This document shows positions 17,833-27,124 of a DNA stretch of 64,000 bases, one piece after another; within the stretch, counting starts at the first letter, position 1, and each line of letters starts with the position of its first letter. The stretch is from Pseudanabaena sp. Salubria-1. Lineage in GTDB: Bacteria; Cyanobacteriota; Cyanobacteriia; Pseudanabaenales; Pseudanabaenaceae. The notes beneath the pieces are model-generated. The model searched no databases, was not told the DNA's origin, and was given only the letters and a program-made list of their open reading frames with translations. The DNA lies in the NCBI GenBank assembly GCA_023336205.1, contig JALQCR010000012.1, positions 1 to 64,000 on the forward strand, written 5' to 3'. Both the position numbers and the translations under genes were made by a program.

Positions 17833-18585
17833 ATGAAAGAATTTATAAGAGACTTTCATAAGCGAATACTTGAAATTGATAAATATTTTGAATTGGTAGA
17901 TAGAATTGAGCCACTTGGCACTTTTACCTCAAATTCTATAATCTTTCCTTCAGGTGAGTATGCAGTTGATAGAGATCTTCAGAAAATCCTGAAATCTCAT
18001 TGTTATCTACTCTTATATAATTTGGTTGAATCTTCTATTAGAAATGGCATAATGGAAATTCATTATGCCATTTCTGCGGATAACCTAACCTATAAAGATT
18101 TGAGCCCAAGAATCAAAAAACTATGGTTGTTAAACGATCGTAGTAAAAGCTTTACAAGTTCTAATATTAAAAAAGATACTATTGCAACAAATCTTCAGGA
18201 AATAATTGAGTTGATTCTTGACGATCAAGTAATCTCATTAGATGCAAGCAATATTCCAATATCTGGAAATCTTGACGCAAAAACTATCAATGAATTGATA
18301 AACATGTATGGCTTTAGCGGAAATTTAGGTATTTCAGCCAAAGAAATGGATATAATTCTTAACTTTGTGGTTAAGATTCGATGCGATTTAGCTCATGGCA
18401 ATGTATCATTTTGTGATGCATCAAATCAAATCACTTGGAATAGGTCAGTTAGTGATACTGATATCATTGATAGAGTTTACAGAGACGTAGTTGATGATAA
18501 AGGAAAGATCGTTACATACTTAACGCACCTACTACACAATATTGACGATTACATTGAGAATAAAAAGTATAAAGCAAATCCTTGA
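17833..18585 (+). CDS. HEPN domain protein (MAE_28990/MAE_18760-like)
   Basis: 250 residues from ATG 17833 (MKEFIRDFHKRI); a TTG at 17821 is possible. The Rx4H catalytic motif of HEPN RNases is seen as RCDLAH near the C-terminus. Members of this family accompany DUF262 proteins in cyanobacteria and are thought to be toxin or defence RNases. Gene order DUF262-HEPN is the usual one. AT-rich. Confidence 0.7.
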   Translation: MKEFIRDFHKRILEIDKYFELVDRIEPLGTFTSNSIIFPSGEYAVDRDLQKILKSHCYLLLYNLVESSIRNGIMEIHYAISADNLTYKDLSPRIKKLWLLNDRSKSFTSSNIKKDTIATNLQEIIELILDDQVISLDASNIPISGNLDAKTINELINMYGFSGNLGISAKEMDIILNFVVKIRCDLAHGNVSFCDASNQITWNRSVSDTDIIDRVYRDVVDDKGKIVTYLTHLLHNIDDYIENKKYKANP

Positions 18586-18606
18586 TAATTCGAGAATCAG
18601 ATCTAC

Positions 18607-18635
18607 AAAAAAACGGCGCAAAGCGCCGTTTTTTT
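18607..18635. terminator. bidirectional intrinsic terminator
   Basis: Perfect 13-bp stem with A7 on one side and T7 on the other (ACGGCGC-AAA-GCGCCGT), between the convergent HEPN gene and the V4R gene, whose stop codon it overlaps. Confidence 0.9.
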
Positions 18636-19329
18636 ATGGTTTTGCCGTTAGCTTTACCAAGATTTCTGTAGTCCGCAATCCTTGTTTTACCCAAGGTTCT
18701 ATCTGTTGAACTTTGCTAGTTACGCCGACCAGAAAGCGCGTGTAGCTATCCTGATTAGAAGTATCCCCAACAGAATTACCATCTTGAGATGACCAGTCAG
18801 TAGCACAAGCACGAATATCCTTACCTGCCCAGCGAGAAAACCATGCGGCAATAAATCCTGCCTGTAACTGATGCCAAGGCAAATTTCCTGACTTCAAGCC
18901 AATTTCGCTACCCGTTGTCAAAATAGAATTTTCGGTAGTGACCACAATCAACCCATCTTGGCGATAGCTAAAGTCAAGAGTTATCGTCCCCATACCATGC
19001 ACAGTCCAAAGTTGACGCATTGTAGAGAAAAATTCCACCGCATTAGTTGCCATGATTGTTGCGCCCTTGTAGGACTCGATTTCGCTACGAATGTGATCGT
19101 AAAAGGAACCGCCCCAGCCAAAGCCAAAGGTATAGAGCGCCAAGGCTCCAGCCTGTCCAGCTTCAGACTGAAGTGCTCGATGGATACTGCGCAATAAAAA
19201 ATCTGGCACGGCGACAAGTCGTTCGCCTTGTCGCGTCGAAAGTAGCCCTGTGGCAGGATCAGCCTTGACATAGAAACGCGGTGAGAAGTAATTACTAGGA
19301 ATTGAATTAGGAATCATTGGCTTAACCAT
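18634..19329 (-). CDS. V4R-domain protein of a PAP-operon-like cluster
   Basis: 231 residues. The C-terminal half carries V4R-type features: a helix LQAGFIAAWFSRWAGKDI, then ACATDW and TRFLVGVTSKV (the FxVG strand). V4R domains bind small hydrophobic or metal ligands. It resembles the V4R proteins of the Synechocystis slr0144-slr0152 operon, which promotes photosystem II assembly. Its start overlaps the end of the phycobilisome-like gene by 16 bp. The correspondence to slr0144 or slr0147 is by order and domain, not alignment. Confidence 0.65.
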   Translation of the reverse strand: MVKPMIPNSIPSNYFSPRFYVKADPATGLLSTRQGERLVAVPDFLLRSIHRALQSEAGQAGALALYTFGFGWGGSFYDHIRSEIESYKGATIMATNAVEFFSTMRQLWTVHGMGTITLDFSYRQDGLIVVTTENSILTTGSEIGLKSGNLPWHQLQAGFIAAWFSRWAGKDIRACATDWSSQDGNSVGDTSNQDSYTRFLVGVTSKVQQIEPWVKQGLRTTEILVKLTAKP

Positions 19330-19784
19330 TGGTGTGCGATCGCAAGATAAGGCAAAAGCAAATTTGCATTTTCAGTGGGAAGATTTTCCTGAACAGATTT
19401 CTGCAAAGTCTGATAGAGCAGATTGTTGAGTCTTTGCTTTTGCAAAGCGACCATGATGTTTTGCATCCAATACAACAAACGATCCTTAAGCAGTTCTTCA
19501 TCTTGCAACAACATTGCTGTCGCGCAGTAACGTAGAACTAGAGCCATATCTCGATTACATTTGTTAACGCCATCGGGAGTCATCTTTGCCGCCATATTTG
19601 GCGCTGTAGATTGAATCTGTTGCATGACCTGCTCAAGAATGATATTTTCCTTAGCTTGAATCAAGTCATAGGTTTTGCGGCGCTGTTGCCAAGAAGCAAT
19701 GGAACGATCTAAAGTCAGTAAATCTTCAGGTTTAATGTAGGAGCCGTCAGCACGGTCTAAAACATTTTCTAATAGAGTCAGCAT
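19314..19784 (-). CDS. phycobilisome-like (allophycocyanin-fold) protein
   Basis: 156 residues with globin-like phycobiliprotein features: SYIKPEDLLTLDRSIASW in the N-terminal helical hairpin region, then NKCNRDMALVLRYCATAML followed by DRLLYWMQNIMVAL. This aligns by eye with the allophycocyanin region around CLRDMEIILRYVTYA. Cys76 falls at the bilin-attachment position and Arg78-Asp79 match the chromophore-contact pair. The Synechocystis counterpart in the slr0144-slr0152 operon is annotated as phycobilisome-like. Whether it binds a bilin is unknown. Confidence 0.7.
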   Translation of the reverse strand: MLTLLENVLDRADGSYIKPEDLLTLDRSIASWQQRRKTYDLIQAKENIILEQVMQQIQSTAPNMAAKMTPDGVNKCNRDMALVLRYCATAMLLQDEELLKDRLLYWMQNIMVALQKQRLNNLLYQTLQKSVQENLPTENANLLLPYLAIAHQWLSQ

Positions 19785-19867
19785 ATTGTTAAAGTTTGGG
19801 TTAAATGATGTTTTTAGAAAGGATGTTTTTAGAAAGAGATGTCCTTTGGAAATCTGTGAGTCTGGGA

Positions 19868-20245
19868 TTAGGTTTCAGGGAAATTAACGAGTAGATCCTC
19901 CAGCAAAGTAAGATCTTCTTCCTTCGCAGTCAAAATTTCCTGACTCTCCACATTCCATTCGATTTGCTCAATCAACTCTCTGGTCGTTAAAAATTCCAAA
20001 TTGTCAATATTTTCTAAACCTAATAAAAAAGGTTTTGGGAGCGAAGTCAATATTTGAGATTCTCTGTCCTGATGCAATTGATCGTTGAATTCTTCATGGC
20101 GTGGCGATCGCTTAGCAGAATTTTCATTCACGTCATCCGTGAAAAATATTCTTAAGGATTTGATCAGCGATTTCCATAATCTTTTAAGCCAAAGCAGCCC
20201 GTTTTTAAAAAAATTATTGCCCCGTTGTTTACTTCTTTTTTTCAA
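19868..20245 (-). CDS. hypothetical protein of the PAP-like cluster
   Basis: 125 residues. Very basic first 35 residues (KKRSKQRGNNFFKNG, LKRLWKSLIKSL), then an acidic C-terminal half with ELIEQIEWNVESQEIL. No family recognised. It lies 1 bp after the V4R gene stop, so it belongs to the same transcript; this supports it being real. Confidence 0.6.
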   Translation of the reverse strand: MKKRSKQRGNNFFKNGLLWLKRLWKSLIKSLRIFFTDDVNENSAKRSPRHEEFNDQLHQDRESQILTSLPKPFLLGLENIDNLEFLTTRELIEQIEWNVESQEILTAKEEDLTLLEDLLVNFPET

Positions 20246-20246
20246 C

Positions 20247-20984
20247 TTAAATACCTCCTGTATCCATAGATCTCGTTATCCCAATAGCATTAGTAGCTTC
20301 TTGATCCAATAGCCTTTGTTCAATTTCTTGAGCACTAGCTCCAGAGCTAAGCCAAAACTCGGCAGCTTTAATCCTAGTTTCTGAACCAATCAAAAAACGG
20401 CAGAAATTGTTGCCCATCGAATAGCATTGGATTTCTGTACTACTCAAGCCCCGATTGAGCATTACCGAAAAGAAACCCGCTAATAATCCTGCATAGAGAA
20501 AGCACACAGGCTTGCCGATATTTCCCATTGACTTCGCTACTGCGGAATCAAATAGGTCAATAAAAATGAAGCCTTCTCGAATTGAACTAAGATCGACATT
20601 CCATTTCCCCCATCCCTGTGCTGTCAATGGCCACCACCATGTTTCTAAGGCAAAGCTAAGGTTGGATTTGTTGATATTAAGTTGATAATCTCTCTCAAAC
20701 CAAATTTTGAAATTTTTGCCATCCTCAGTCCCCCAATCCTTGCCAATTAAATACATCAGCCAGCCAGATGCTTCTCCAACTTCATGGTCTAAGCCTTTAA
20801 GCAGCGACACGATAAAATCATCACTAGCCAATATATATTGACGTTGGTTCCAGTCCCTGATTTGACCATTAGGTTGATCAAATTTAAAAAATGTATTGCG
20901 ACTGTAATGGCAAACTTGAGATAAAGGTGTTATTGGAAGAATCGCTTCTTCATTAGATCGAAAGGTTGATTTGGTCATTTGCAA
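20247..20984 (-). CDS. V4R (4-vinyl reductase-like) domain protein
   Basis: 245 residues ending in a V4R domain: AGLLAGFFSVMLNRGLSSTE, CYSMGNNFCRFLIGSETRI. An N-terminal half with HEVGEASGWLMYLIGKDWG precedes it, as in BchJ/V4R-domain photosynthesis proteins. Second V4R protein of the cluster; it may be the slr0147-like partner. Likely role: assistance in photosystem II assembly or pigment handling, by analogy with the PAP operon. Confidence 0.7.
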   Translation of the reverse strand: MQMTKSTFRSNEEAILPITPLSQVCHYSRNTFFKFDQPNGQIRDWNQRQYILASDDFIVSLLKGLDHEVGEASGWLMYLIGKDWGTEDGKNFKIWFERDYQLNINKSNLSFALETWWWPLTAQGWGKWNVDLSSIREGFIFIDLFDSAVAKSMGNIGKPVCFLYAGLLAGFFSVMLNRGLSSTEIQCYSMGNNFCRFLIGSETRIKAAEFWLSSGASAQEIEQRLLDQEATNAIGITRSMDTGGI

Positions 20985-21069
20985 TCCTCAGATTGATCCG
21001 ATTTGATTGATGATGTAGAAATAAATTTGCGATCGCCCAGTTTCGTATTTTAATAAGATTCTGCTAGAG

Positions 21070-21576
21070 TCATCTTTCTGAAACTATGGAGTTCTCAGTT
21101 GGTAATAAAATTTGACTTAAATCAGTACTGAAAGAAGAATCAATCTCAGCCATCTTTTCTAGAGCCGATCTCAAAATCAGCTTGCCTTCTTCAACTAAAA
21201 CTTCGCCAGTTAGTGGATGGATCAGATTTTGTTGAGCCCGTTTTCCGATCAGCGTCTTTAATTCCCCAATTGAACCGATATACATACCTTGAGGTACTTC
21301 AATCACTAAACCATCTTGCCAAATCTTTGCCTGACAAGCCAAGCGAGAATTTGCTTGAGATGAAGCGATAAAGCTAAGGGTTAATATCTCCTGTTCACTT
21401 TTGGGACTTAGAGCTTCTTCACCAGTTTGAACATACACATGACAAGTTGCACATCGCCCCTGACCTCCACAGGCTTGAAGTACATTCATCTCCTGCTTCA
21501 GTAAAACACTGAGTAAAGTACTGTCGGTTAAAACCTCCACATCTTGATTTAAAGGCTGTAATTTAATTTGTTTCAC
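21070..21576 (-). CDS. [2Fe-2S] ferredoxin with C-terminal extension
   Basis: 168 residues. Adrenodoxin/plant-type cluster ligands in CGGQGRCATC (C-x5-C-x2-C, residues 36-45) and the fourth Cys in RLACQAKI (about 81). A C-terminal extension of about 75 residues contains NLIHPLTGEVLVEEGKLI, shared with the second ferredoxin at 22789. Corresponds in type to the ferredoxins in slr0144-slr0152. Electron partner unknown. Confidence 0.8.
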   Translation of the reverse strand: MKQIKLQPLNQDVEVLTDSTLLSVLLKQEMNVLQACGGQGRCATCHVYVQTGEEALSPKSEQEILTLSFIASSQANSRLACQAKIWQDGLVIEVPQGMYIGSIGELKTLIGKRAQQNLIHPLTGEVLVEEGKLILRSALEKMAEIDSSFSTDLSQILLPTENSIVSER

Positions 21577-21583
21577 TGCAATC

Positions 21584-22063
21584 TCATTCGACGGAGGAAA
21601 TTAGCTTAGAAACATCGGCAGATAGGGACTTAGATAGCAGTATCTGCGAGAAGTCCACAATGACTCGCTCACATTCTTTCAAGAAAGCTCTTACCCATGT
21701 TTGTACATCCTGTAACTGCTCAGAAGTTAGGGGGGCAATCTGCTCAGATATAAATGGACAACTGATTTGCCCTTGATAGTCAATTTTCCAATATTCCAGA
21801 GATGGATGGAGTGTTACCAAACTAGCATGGCTTTTTTTCCAGTAGTTAGCGATCGCCAGTGGTCCCAAATAACTGGAACTGTACTTAGTCAAACGGTTTA
21901 GGGCTACTAGAGTTGCCTCCCTAGTTAAAGTGTCACGACTTTCCTCAACTGCATTGGATTCAAAATCATCATTTTGGTGAGAGTTTTGAACTGCAATTTG
22001 GAGAGAGTTACGAATTAATGCTTTCTGAAATTGATGCACATTTTGAGGATGAACGCTGATCAC
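21584..22063 (-). CDS. hypothetical protein of the PAP-like cluster
   Basis: 159 residues, helical, with ALNRLTKYSSSYLGPLAIAN and LTSEQLQDVQTWVRAFLKEC. No family recognised. It sits 7 bp upstream of the ferredoxin gene, so the two are cotranscribed. By position between two ferredoxins it could correspond to slr0149; that is a guess. Confidence 0.6.
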   Translation of the reverse strand: MISVHPQNVHQFQKALIRNSLQIAVQNSHQNDDFESNAVEESRDTLTREATLVALNRLTKYSSSYLGPLAIANYWKKSHASLVTLHPSLEYWKIDYQGQISCPFISEQIAPLTSEQLQDVQTWVRAFLKECERVIVDFSQILLSKSLSADVSKLISSVE

Positions 22064-22087
22064 ATCATGTACTCCACGGTCAATCGC

Positions 22088-22327
22088 CTACTTCCGAAAA
22101 AAATCACTGACTTCCAGTTGGTCAACTAGGAGAATGATCGGCAAATTGTGCCACAGTTTGAGGCAACGGCGGCAAGCCTCTAACCAATTTAAATCTTCTA
22201 ATTTACCTAATAAAATCAGATCAGAAGATTGGCTAGTTACAGTCTGAACCAATTGTTGATAATTAGAACAGAGATCAGGAACCCAGCGATTATCCTTTTT
22301 GATTTCTTGAAGAATGACTTGCGACAC
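22088..22327 (-). CDS. short hypothetical protein, possible degraded receiver domain
   Basis: 79 residues. The pattern SSDLILLGKLEDLNWLEACRR followed by HNLPIILLVDQLEVSDFF recalls the second half of a response-regulator receiver (LILLD..., PIILL...), but the phospho-acceptor Asp and the N-terminal acidic pair are not visible. Could be a pseudogene or a short cluster protein. Same strand as its neighbours. Confidence 0.4.
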   Translation of the reverse strand: MSQVILQEIKKDNRWVPDLCSNYQQLVQTVTSQSSDLILLGKLEDLNWLEACRRCLKLWHNLPIILLVDQLEVSDFFRK

Positions 22328-22788
22328 GGTTGGTATTGACTCAGCTAAAGCTAAGTGAATAAGCTACTTTTGTCGTGGCTGCTTATCCACTAATTCTTCA
22401 AAAAATGAATCTGAGTTATTCATTGTTAATGTCTGCATTTTATGGGTTTTTATAAAAGTTTTTATAAGGTTTAAAGCTCAAATTTAGATTAATGATTAAA
22501 ATGTAATTAAAAAATTAGAATAGCGTATTTATAAAATTCCCCAATCTGAAACATACTAGTTTTCAAGTCTGTGATTAACGGAAAAGTTCAATCCTAAAGA
22601 CGAATGAAGGAAAAGAACTTAAGTTAATTCATAAGTTAGGAAAGATGCTTCAACTAGAGATAATGATTTTGTTAACCAGTCTATAACCTCTTAAAAGACT
22701 AGTGTCTAAAAGTTTAAAAAAATATGTAATTTTTAACACAAACTAAATTAGCCAATATTAAAGAGAGTGCACTGCATTCTCTTTATAT
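22328..22788. other. AT-rich gap holding one possible 24-codon ORF
   Basis: No proper gene. On the minus strand an ATG at 22438 opens MQTLTMNNSDSFFEELVDKQ and stops at 22364; it might be a remnant or leader upstream of the 79-residue ORF. The remainder (22440-22788) is very AT-rich and is the likely promoter region for the downstream cluster genes. No hairpin terminator stands out. Confidence 0.35.
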
Positions 22789-23229
22789 TCAGCAATCACT
22801 TAATAACTGCTCTAAAATTTCTTGAGTGATCAAATTTCCTTCTTGGACTAACAATACTTCCGTGATGGGGTGATAGATATTACGGGGAGCAAGTCGATTT
22901 TTTAGACGAGCAAAAATTTGGGCAAGTTTTTTATCAGCTTTGTTATCTAAATAAAAAACGACTCCATCTTTTAAGGCTGAGGCTTGACAGGTCAGACGAT
23001 AAAGAGAAAGATCTCGACGTGTATTTTTGAGGGTGATTTGCTCTAGGGTCTCCATTGGACTGAGACAGCTTGCGCCATCAAATATTCGCAGGGCACAAGT
23101 ACCGCAAGTTCCTTGTCCTTGACAAGTTGCCGCTAGTTCGACCTTGGCATGTTTAAGCGATCGCCACAATCCATTTTTAGCTGAAACATTGATCGTAATT
23201 CCTAGAGGTTCAAGTTTAATACGCGGCAT
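22789..23229 (-). CDS. [2Fe-2S] ferredoxin, second copy
   Basis: 146 residues with ligands in CQGQGTCGTC and LTCQAS, and a C-terminal NIYHPITEVLLVQEGNLI segment paralogous to that of the ferredoxin at 21070. First gene of the PAP-like cluster in transcription order, separated from the rest by a 461-bp gap, so it may have its own promoter. Confidence 0.8.
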   Translation of the reverse strand: MPRIKLEPLGITINVSAKNGLWRSLKHAKVELAATCQGQGTCGTCALRIFDGASCLSPMETLEQITLKNTRRDLSLYRLTCQASALKDGVVFYLDNKADKKLAQIFARLKNRLAPRNIYHPITEVLLVQEGNLITQEILEQLLSDC

Positions 23230-23328
23230 AGAGCTTGGATTGAGGCGAAAACGTATGATGGAAAAAAGAACAGTTAGTACTTTTCTTTTTTGATTTTAGA
23301 TCGCAAAGTGCTTTAAGTACCTCAGCAT

Positions 23329-23403
23329 AATTAAAAACCCAGATCCAAAATCTGCACCGCCCGCTGCGCGGGCGGTGCAGATTTTGGATCTGGGTTTTTA
23401 ATT
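23329..23403. terminator. very long perfect hairpin
   Basis: About 35-bp stem (arms AACCCAGATCCAAAATCTGC and its complement) capped by CTGCG. It has A/T runs on both outer edges, so it can terminate in both directions. It lies between the ferredoxin gene start and the remnant at 23446. Confidence 0.8.
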
Positions 23404-23445
23404 TAATTCTTGATTTCTTGATTCGGACTATCTCGAAATATTGCC

Positions 23446-23729
23446 CTAACACCAAGACTGCTCATCAGCAGGATTATGCAACAACTCCCGAATATTCGCC
23501 TCAATTACCCGATAACCGACATTACCATTCAAATGTGTTTGAACTTTTTGGCAACCTCATGCACATGATTGCTATAACCTCGCAAACCATCGTTATCACG
23601 CCAACGAATTTCTAACTTTTTATGGGCATTCCCAAGGATTGAGACGTAATGATAATCGATCGCAACTTGGTCAGGGAAGTTAGCTGCTAGTTCATCAAGG
23701 CGGATTTGCGCGATGTATGCCTAGACACA
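23446..23729 (-). pseudogene. frameshifted remnant of a small hypothetical gene
   Basis: On the minus strand two frames join into one protein-like string: RLDELAANFPDQVAIDYHYV, KLEIRWRDNDGLRGYSNHVH, then after a stop and frame change near 23525, VGYRVIEANIRELLHNPADE ending at TAG 23446-23448. The N-terminus is missing. The continuous, protein-like composition across the shift suggests a decayed gene. Family not recognised. Confidence 0.4.
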
Positions 23730-23763
23730 CAGATTAGATCTCAAAACTGGCGATCGCCGTTTC

Positions 23764-26700
23764 TCAATCTTCTTCTACAGATTCTAGAATCGGTGGTTTC
23801 TTATTCCGCCAGAGTTTGTAATAAAGAATCGGAACCGCCGATCGCGAAAGTAGCAAAGACGCAACTTCTCCCGCCATCAGTGAGATTGCTAATCCCTGAA
23901 AAATCGGGTCAGCGAGAATAATTGCTGAGCCAACAATCACCGCCGCCGCCGTCAGCAACATCGGACGGAAACGCACGGCTCCCGCATCGATCACTGCTTC
24001 TTCGAGGGGCATTCCTTCTTTTAATCTTAACTCGATAAAATCTACAAGAATAATCGAATTTCGCACGACAATTCCAGCACCCGCAATGAAGCCAATCATT
24101 GAAGTTGCCGTAAAGAAGGAACCCATCAACCAATGAGCAGGCATAATGCCAATTAGTGAAAAGGGAATTGCGGTCATAATTGCTAAGGGCGTTGTGAAGG
24201 ATTGGAACCAGCCCACGACTAGGGCATAGATTAAGATCATCACCACCGCAAAGGCAATACTCAGATCGCGGAAGACCTCATAGGTGACTTGCCATTCACC
24301 ATCCCATTTCATCGAATAAGTTTCCGTAGTTGGTGGTTGTTCGGTGAGATAGGTCTTGATTTTTGCACCTGTTGGCGGGGTCAATTTATCGATCTGCGGT
24401 TGCAGTGCCAGCATCGCATAAACTGAACTCTCCACCCGACCCGATACATCACCCAAGACATAGACCACGGGCTGAAGATTTTTGTGATAAATACTGGTAT
24501 CGACGGTAGCTGTTTCTGTTTTGACAAGCGAACTTAAGGTCACGAGATTCCCATTTGCACCCTTGACATTGAGAGCCTTGAGATCGTCTAGACTAGTGCG
24601 GCTAGATTGACTAAAGCGGAGATTAATCGTCACATCTTCGCGAGCATTTTCATCATGGAGCAGCCCGACATTTTGACCCGAAATTGCCATTTGTAAAACT
24701 TGGGCAATTTGGTTGGGACTAATGCCATTTAAGGTTGCTTTTTCGCGATCGATTACCAAGTGATAATCGGTCTGCGGCGCTTCCACGTACCAATCCACAT
24801 CGACTACGCCATCAGTGGATTTATACAACTGATAGATGCCCTTAGCAAGATCGATTTGTCCTTGATAATCAGGCCCATAGACTTCCGTAACTAAATTTTG
24901 TAACACTGGAGGACCTGGAGGGATCTCAGCGACTTGAATCCGCGCACTGTAACGATCGCCGATTTCTTTGAGTTTAGGACGGATTGCCTTAGTGATGTCA
25001 TGGCTCTGACGTTTCCGTTCTTCCCTTGGTAAGAAGTTAACTTGAATATCGGCAACATTGGAACCCGATCGCAAGAAGTAGTGACGCACTAAACCGTTGA
25101 AGTTATAGGGAGAAGAAGTTCCTACATAACTCTGATAGTTCAGCACTTCAGGCACAGAAGCCAGATACTGCCCCATTTCTCTGGTCGCCTTAGCAGTTTG
25201 TTCGAGGGTTGTACCTTCAGGCATATTCACTACTACCTGCAATTCGCTTTTGTTGTCAAAGGGCAGCATTTTCAGGATCACTAATTTAAATCCAGCTAGT
25301 CCGACTACGATAACGACTAGGGCGAGTGAGGTGGCAATCAGAAAAGTCGTACCTCTTTTGGGATAATGGATCAGAGGATACATCAAGCGCCGATATAGCT
25401 TGGTGAGAGCATCTTCCTCTCCTTCTTGATGTCCGCCATGACTGCCCCCCGTGAAGACTTGCATCGTTGTCCAAGGCACGACGATGAAGGCAACTAAAGC
25501 TGAGAAAATCATTGCGGCGGAAGCACCCAAGGGAATCGGGCGCATATAAGGTCCCATCAATCCGCCCACAAAAGCCATCGGTAAAATCGCGGCAATTACG
25601 GCAACTGTTGCCAAAATCGTCGGATTACCCACCTCATCAACGGCTTCGAGGACAATCTGTCTTAAAGTGCGCTGACGATTGGGAGAATATTTTAAACGGG
25701 TTTTATTTTCGGGAAGTTCCAAATGACGACCGACATTTTCCACGACCACGATCGCATCATCGACTAGAATCCCAATCGAGAAGATCAGCGCAAAGAAGGT
25801 AACGCGATTGAGGGAAAATCCATAAAAGACAAAGCTGGCAAGGGTCAGAGCCAAAGTAACGGGAATCGACACTGCAACCACCATCGCCTCTTTGCGACCC
25901 ATCGCAAACCACATCAGCAACGTTACCGAACCGACCGCAATTAGCATATGAAATAGCAGTTCGTTGGAGCGTTCAGCGGCGGTTTCGCCATAGTCACGGG
26001 TGACGGTTAAATTGACATTTTTAGGAAGATAATTATGCTTAATCTCCTCTAATTTATGCAAAACTCGATGCGATACTTGAATCGCATTTGCGCCACCACG
26101 TTTAGCGATCGCGATCGTTACAGCCTCAGTTTCACCAGTATGTTTAGTAAGTTTCTCTTCTTTTTTGGCAGCTTTAGTCCCATGTTCTTGCGCGACATCG
26201 CCATAGCCAAACAAGACATAACTGGCGGGTTCTTCCGCGCCATCGGTGACTGTGGCGACATCCCGCAAATATACGGGCTGATTATTAGCAACAGCTACAA
26301 CTAGCCCTTTCGCATCTTCAGGCGATCGCATAAAGCTTTGTGTTCGCACCAAAAAGGATTGGTTATTTTGACTTAAAGCACCGCCAGCTAATTCCGAATT
26401 TTGGGATTGAAATGCTTGCGAAATTTCTAGAGGGGTTAATCCATAGGCTTTTAGACGAGTGGGATCGAGTTCTACGCGCAGTTGGCGCTTTTGACCACCA
26501 ATAATCGTCGTTTCCGAAACGTCAGGAACTTGCTTGATTTGTTCATCTAATTGCGCCGCAATTTGTCGTAATTCGGTTCCTGTGCTGCCATCTCCTGATA
26601 GAGTCACAGCCAGAATCGGAACATCATCGATCGCCCGCGATTTAATTAGTGGTTGAGAAGCACCAGCAGGAATCTTGTCAAAATTGGCATAAAGCTTGTT

Positions 26701-27111
26701 ATAAAGCTGCACGATCGCATCTTCCGTCTTCCTGCCAACTAAAAATCTGACAATGACTAAAGATGACCCAGGTCGCGAAGTGGAGTAAACATATTCCACC
26801 CCAGGCACTTCCTTAATCAACTTTTCCATCGGTGTCGTGACACGCTGTTCGACTTCCTTGGCTGAAGCCCCTGGCATTTGCACAAATACATCGGCGATCG
26901 GCACGGTAATTTGCGGTTCTTCTTCGCGGGGCAACATCAGAGTTGCGCCAATCCCCAACAGGAGCGCCACAATAATAATTAATGGTGTCAGTTTGGAGTC
27001 AATGAATTGTTTCGCTAATTGACCGACAAAGCCTAGTTTATGGCGATGAGGAGGTAGCGATTGATGCCCATTTTGACTATTTGGGTCTTGACCATTCGGT
27101 GAATCTTGCAT
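23764..27111 (-). CDS. RND efflux transporter permease (AcrB/CusA-like)
   Basis: 1115 residues, full-length RND pump with 12 predicted membrane helices and two periplasmic domains. Motifs: [20 protein letters not shown] in the porter domain, [22 protein letters not shown] (helix IV with the DD pair, as in proton-driven RND pumps), and [21 protein letters not shown] near the C-terminus. Works with a periplasmic adaptor and an outer-membrane channel. The adaptor gene lies 13 bp upstream. Last gene of the minus-strand sulfide/ArsR run; the substrate could be a metal, sulfide by-product or quinone-like toxin. No specificity claim is possible. Confidence 0.9.
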   Translation of the reverse strand: MQDSPNGQDPNSQNGHQSLPPHRHKLGFVGQLAKQFIDSKLTPLIIIVALLLGIGATLMLPREEEPQITVPIADVFVQMPGASAKEVEQRVTTPMEKLIKEVPGVEYVYSTSRPGSSLVIVRFLVGRKTEDAIVQLYNKLYANFDKIPAGASQPLIKSRAIDDVPILAVTLSGDGSTGTELRQIAAQLDEQIKQVPDVSETTIIGGQKRQLRVELDPTRLKAYGLTPLEISQAFQSQNSELAGGALSQNNQSFLVRTQSFMRSPEDAKGLVVAVANNQPVYLRDVATVTDGAEEPASYVLFGYGDVAQEHGTKAAKKEEKLTKHTGETEAVTIAIAKRGGANAIQVSHRVLHKLEEIKHNYLPKNVNLTVTRDYGETAAERSNELLFHMLIAVGSVTLLMWFAMGRKEAMVVAVSIPVTLALTLASFVFYGFSLNRVTFFALIFSIGILVDDAIVVVENVGRHLELPENKTRLKYSPNRQRTLRQIVLEAVDEVGNPTILATVAVIAAILPMAFVGGLMGPYMRPIPLGASAAMIFSALVAFIVVPWTTMQVFTGGSHGGHQEGEEDALTKLYRRLMYPLIHYPKRGTTFLIATSLALVVIVVGLAGFKLVILKMLPFDNKSELQVVVNMPEGTTLEQTAKATREMGQYLASVPEVLNYQSYVGTSSPYNFNGLVRHYFLRSGSNVADIQVNFLPREERKRQSHDITKAIRPKLKEIGDRYSARIQVAEIPPGPPVLQNLVTEVYGPDYQGQIDLAKGIYQLYKSTDGVVDVDWYVEAPQTDYHLVIDREKATLNGISPNQIAQVLQMAISGQNVGLLHDENAREDVTINLRFSQSSRTSLDDLKALNVKGANGNLVTLSSLVKTETATVDTSIYHKNLQPVVYVLGDVSGRVESSVYAMLALQPQIDKLTPPTGAKIKTYLTEQPPTTETYSMKWDGEWQVTYEVFRDLSIAFAVVMILIYALVVGWFQSFTTPLAIMTAIPFSLIGIMPAHWLMGSFFTATSMIGFIAGAGIVVRNSIILVDFIELRLKEGMPLEEAVIDAGAVRFRPMLLTAAAVIVGSAIILADPIFQGLAISLMAGEVASLLLSRSAVPILYYKLWRNKKPPILESVEED

Positions 27112-27124
27112 GATTTCCTCCTAA

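Noticed and set aside
23418..23921. Plus-strand ORFs near the RND gene end
   Set aside because: They are antisense to the RND gene or to a minus-strand gene remnant with protein-like composition.
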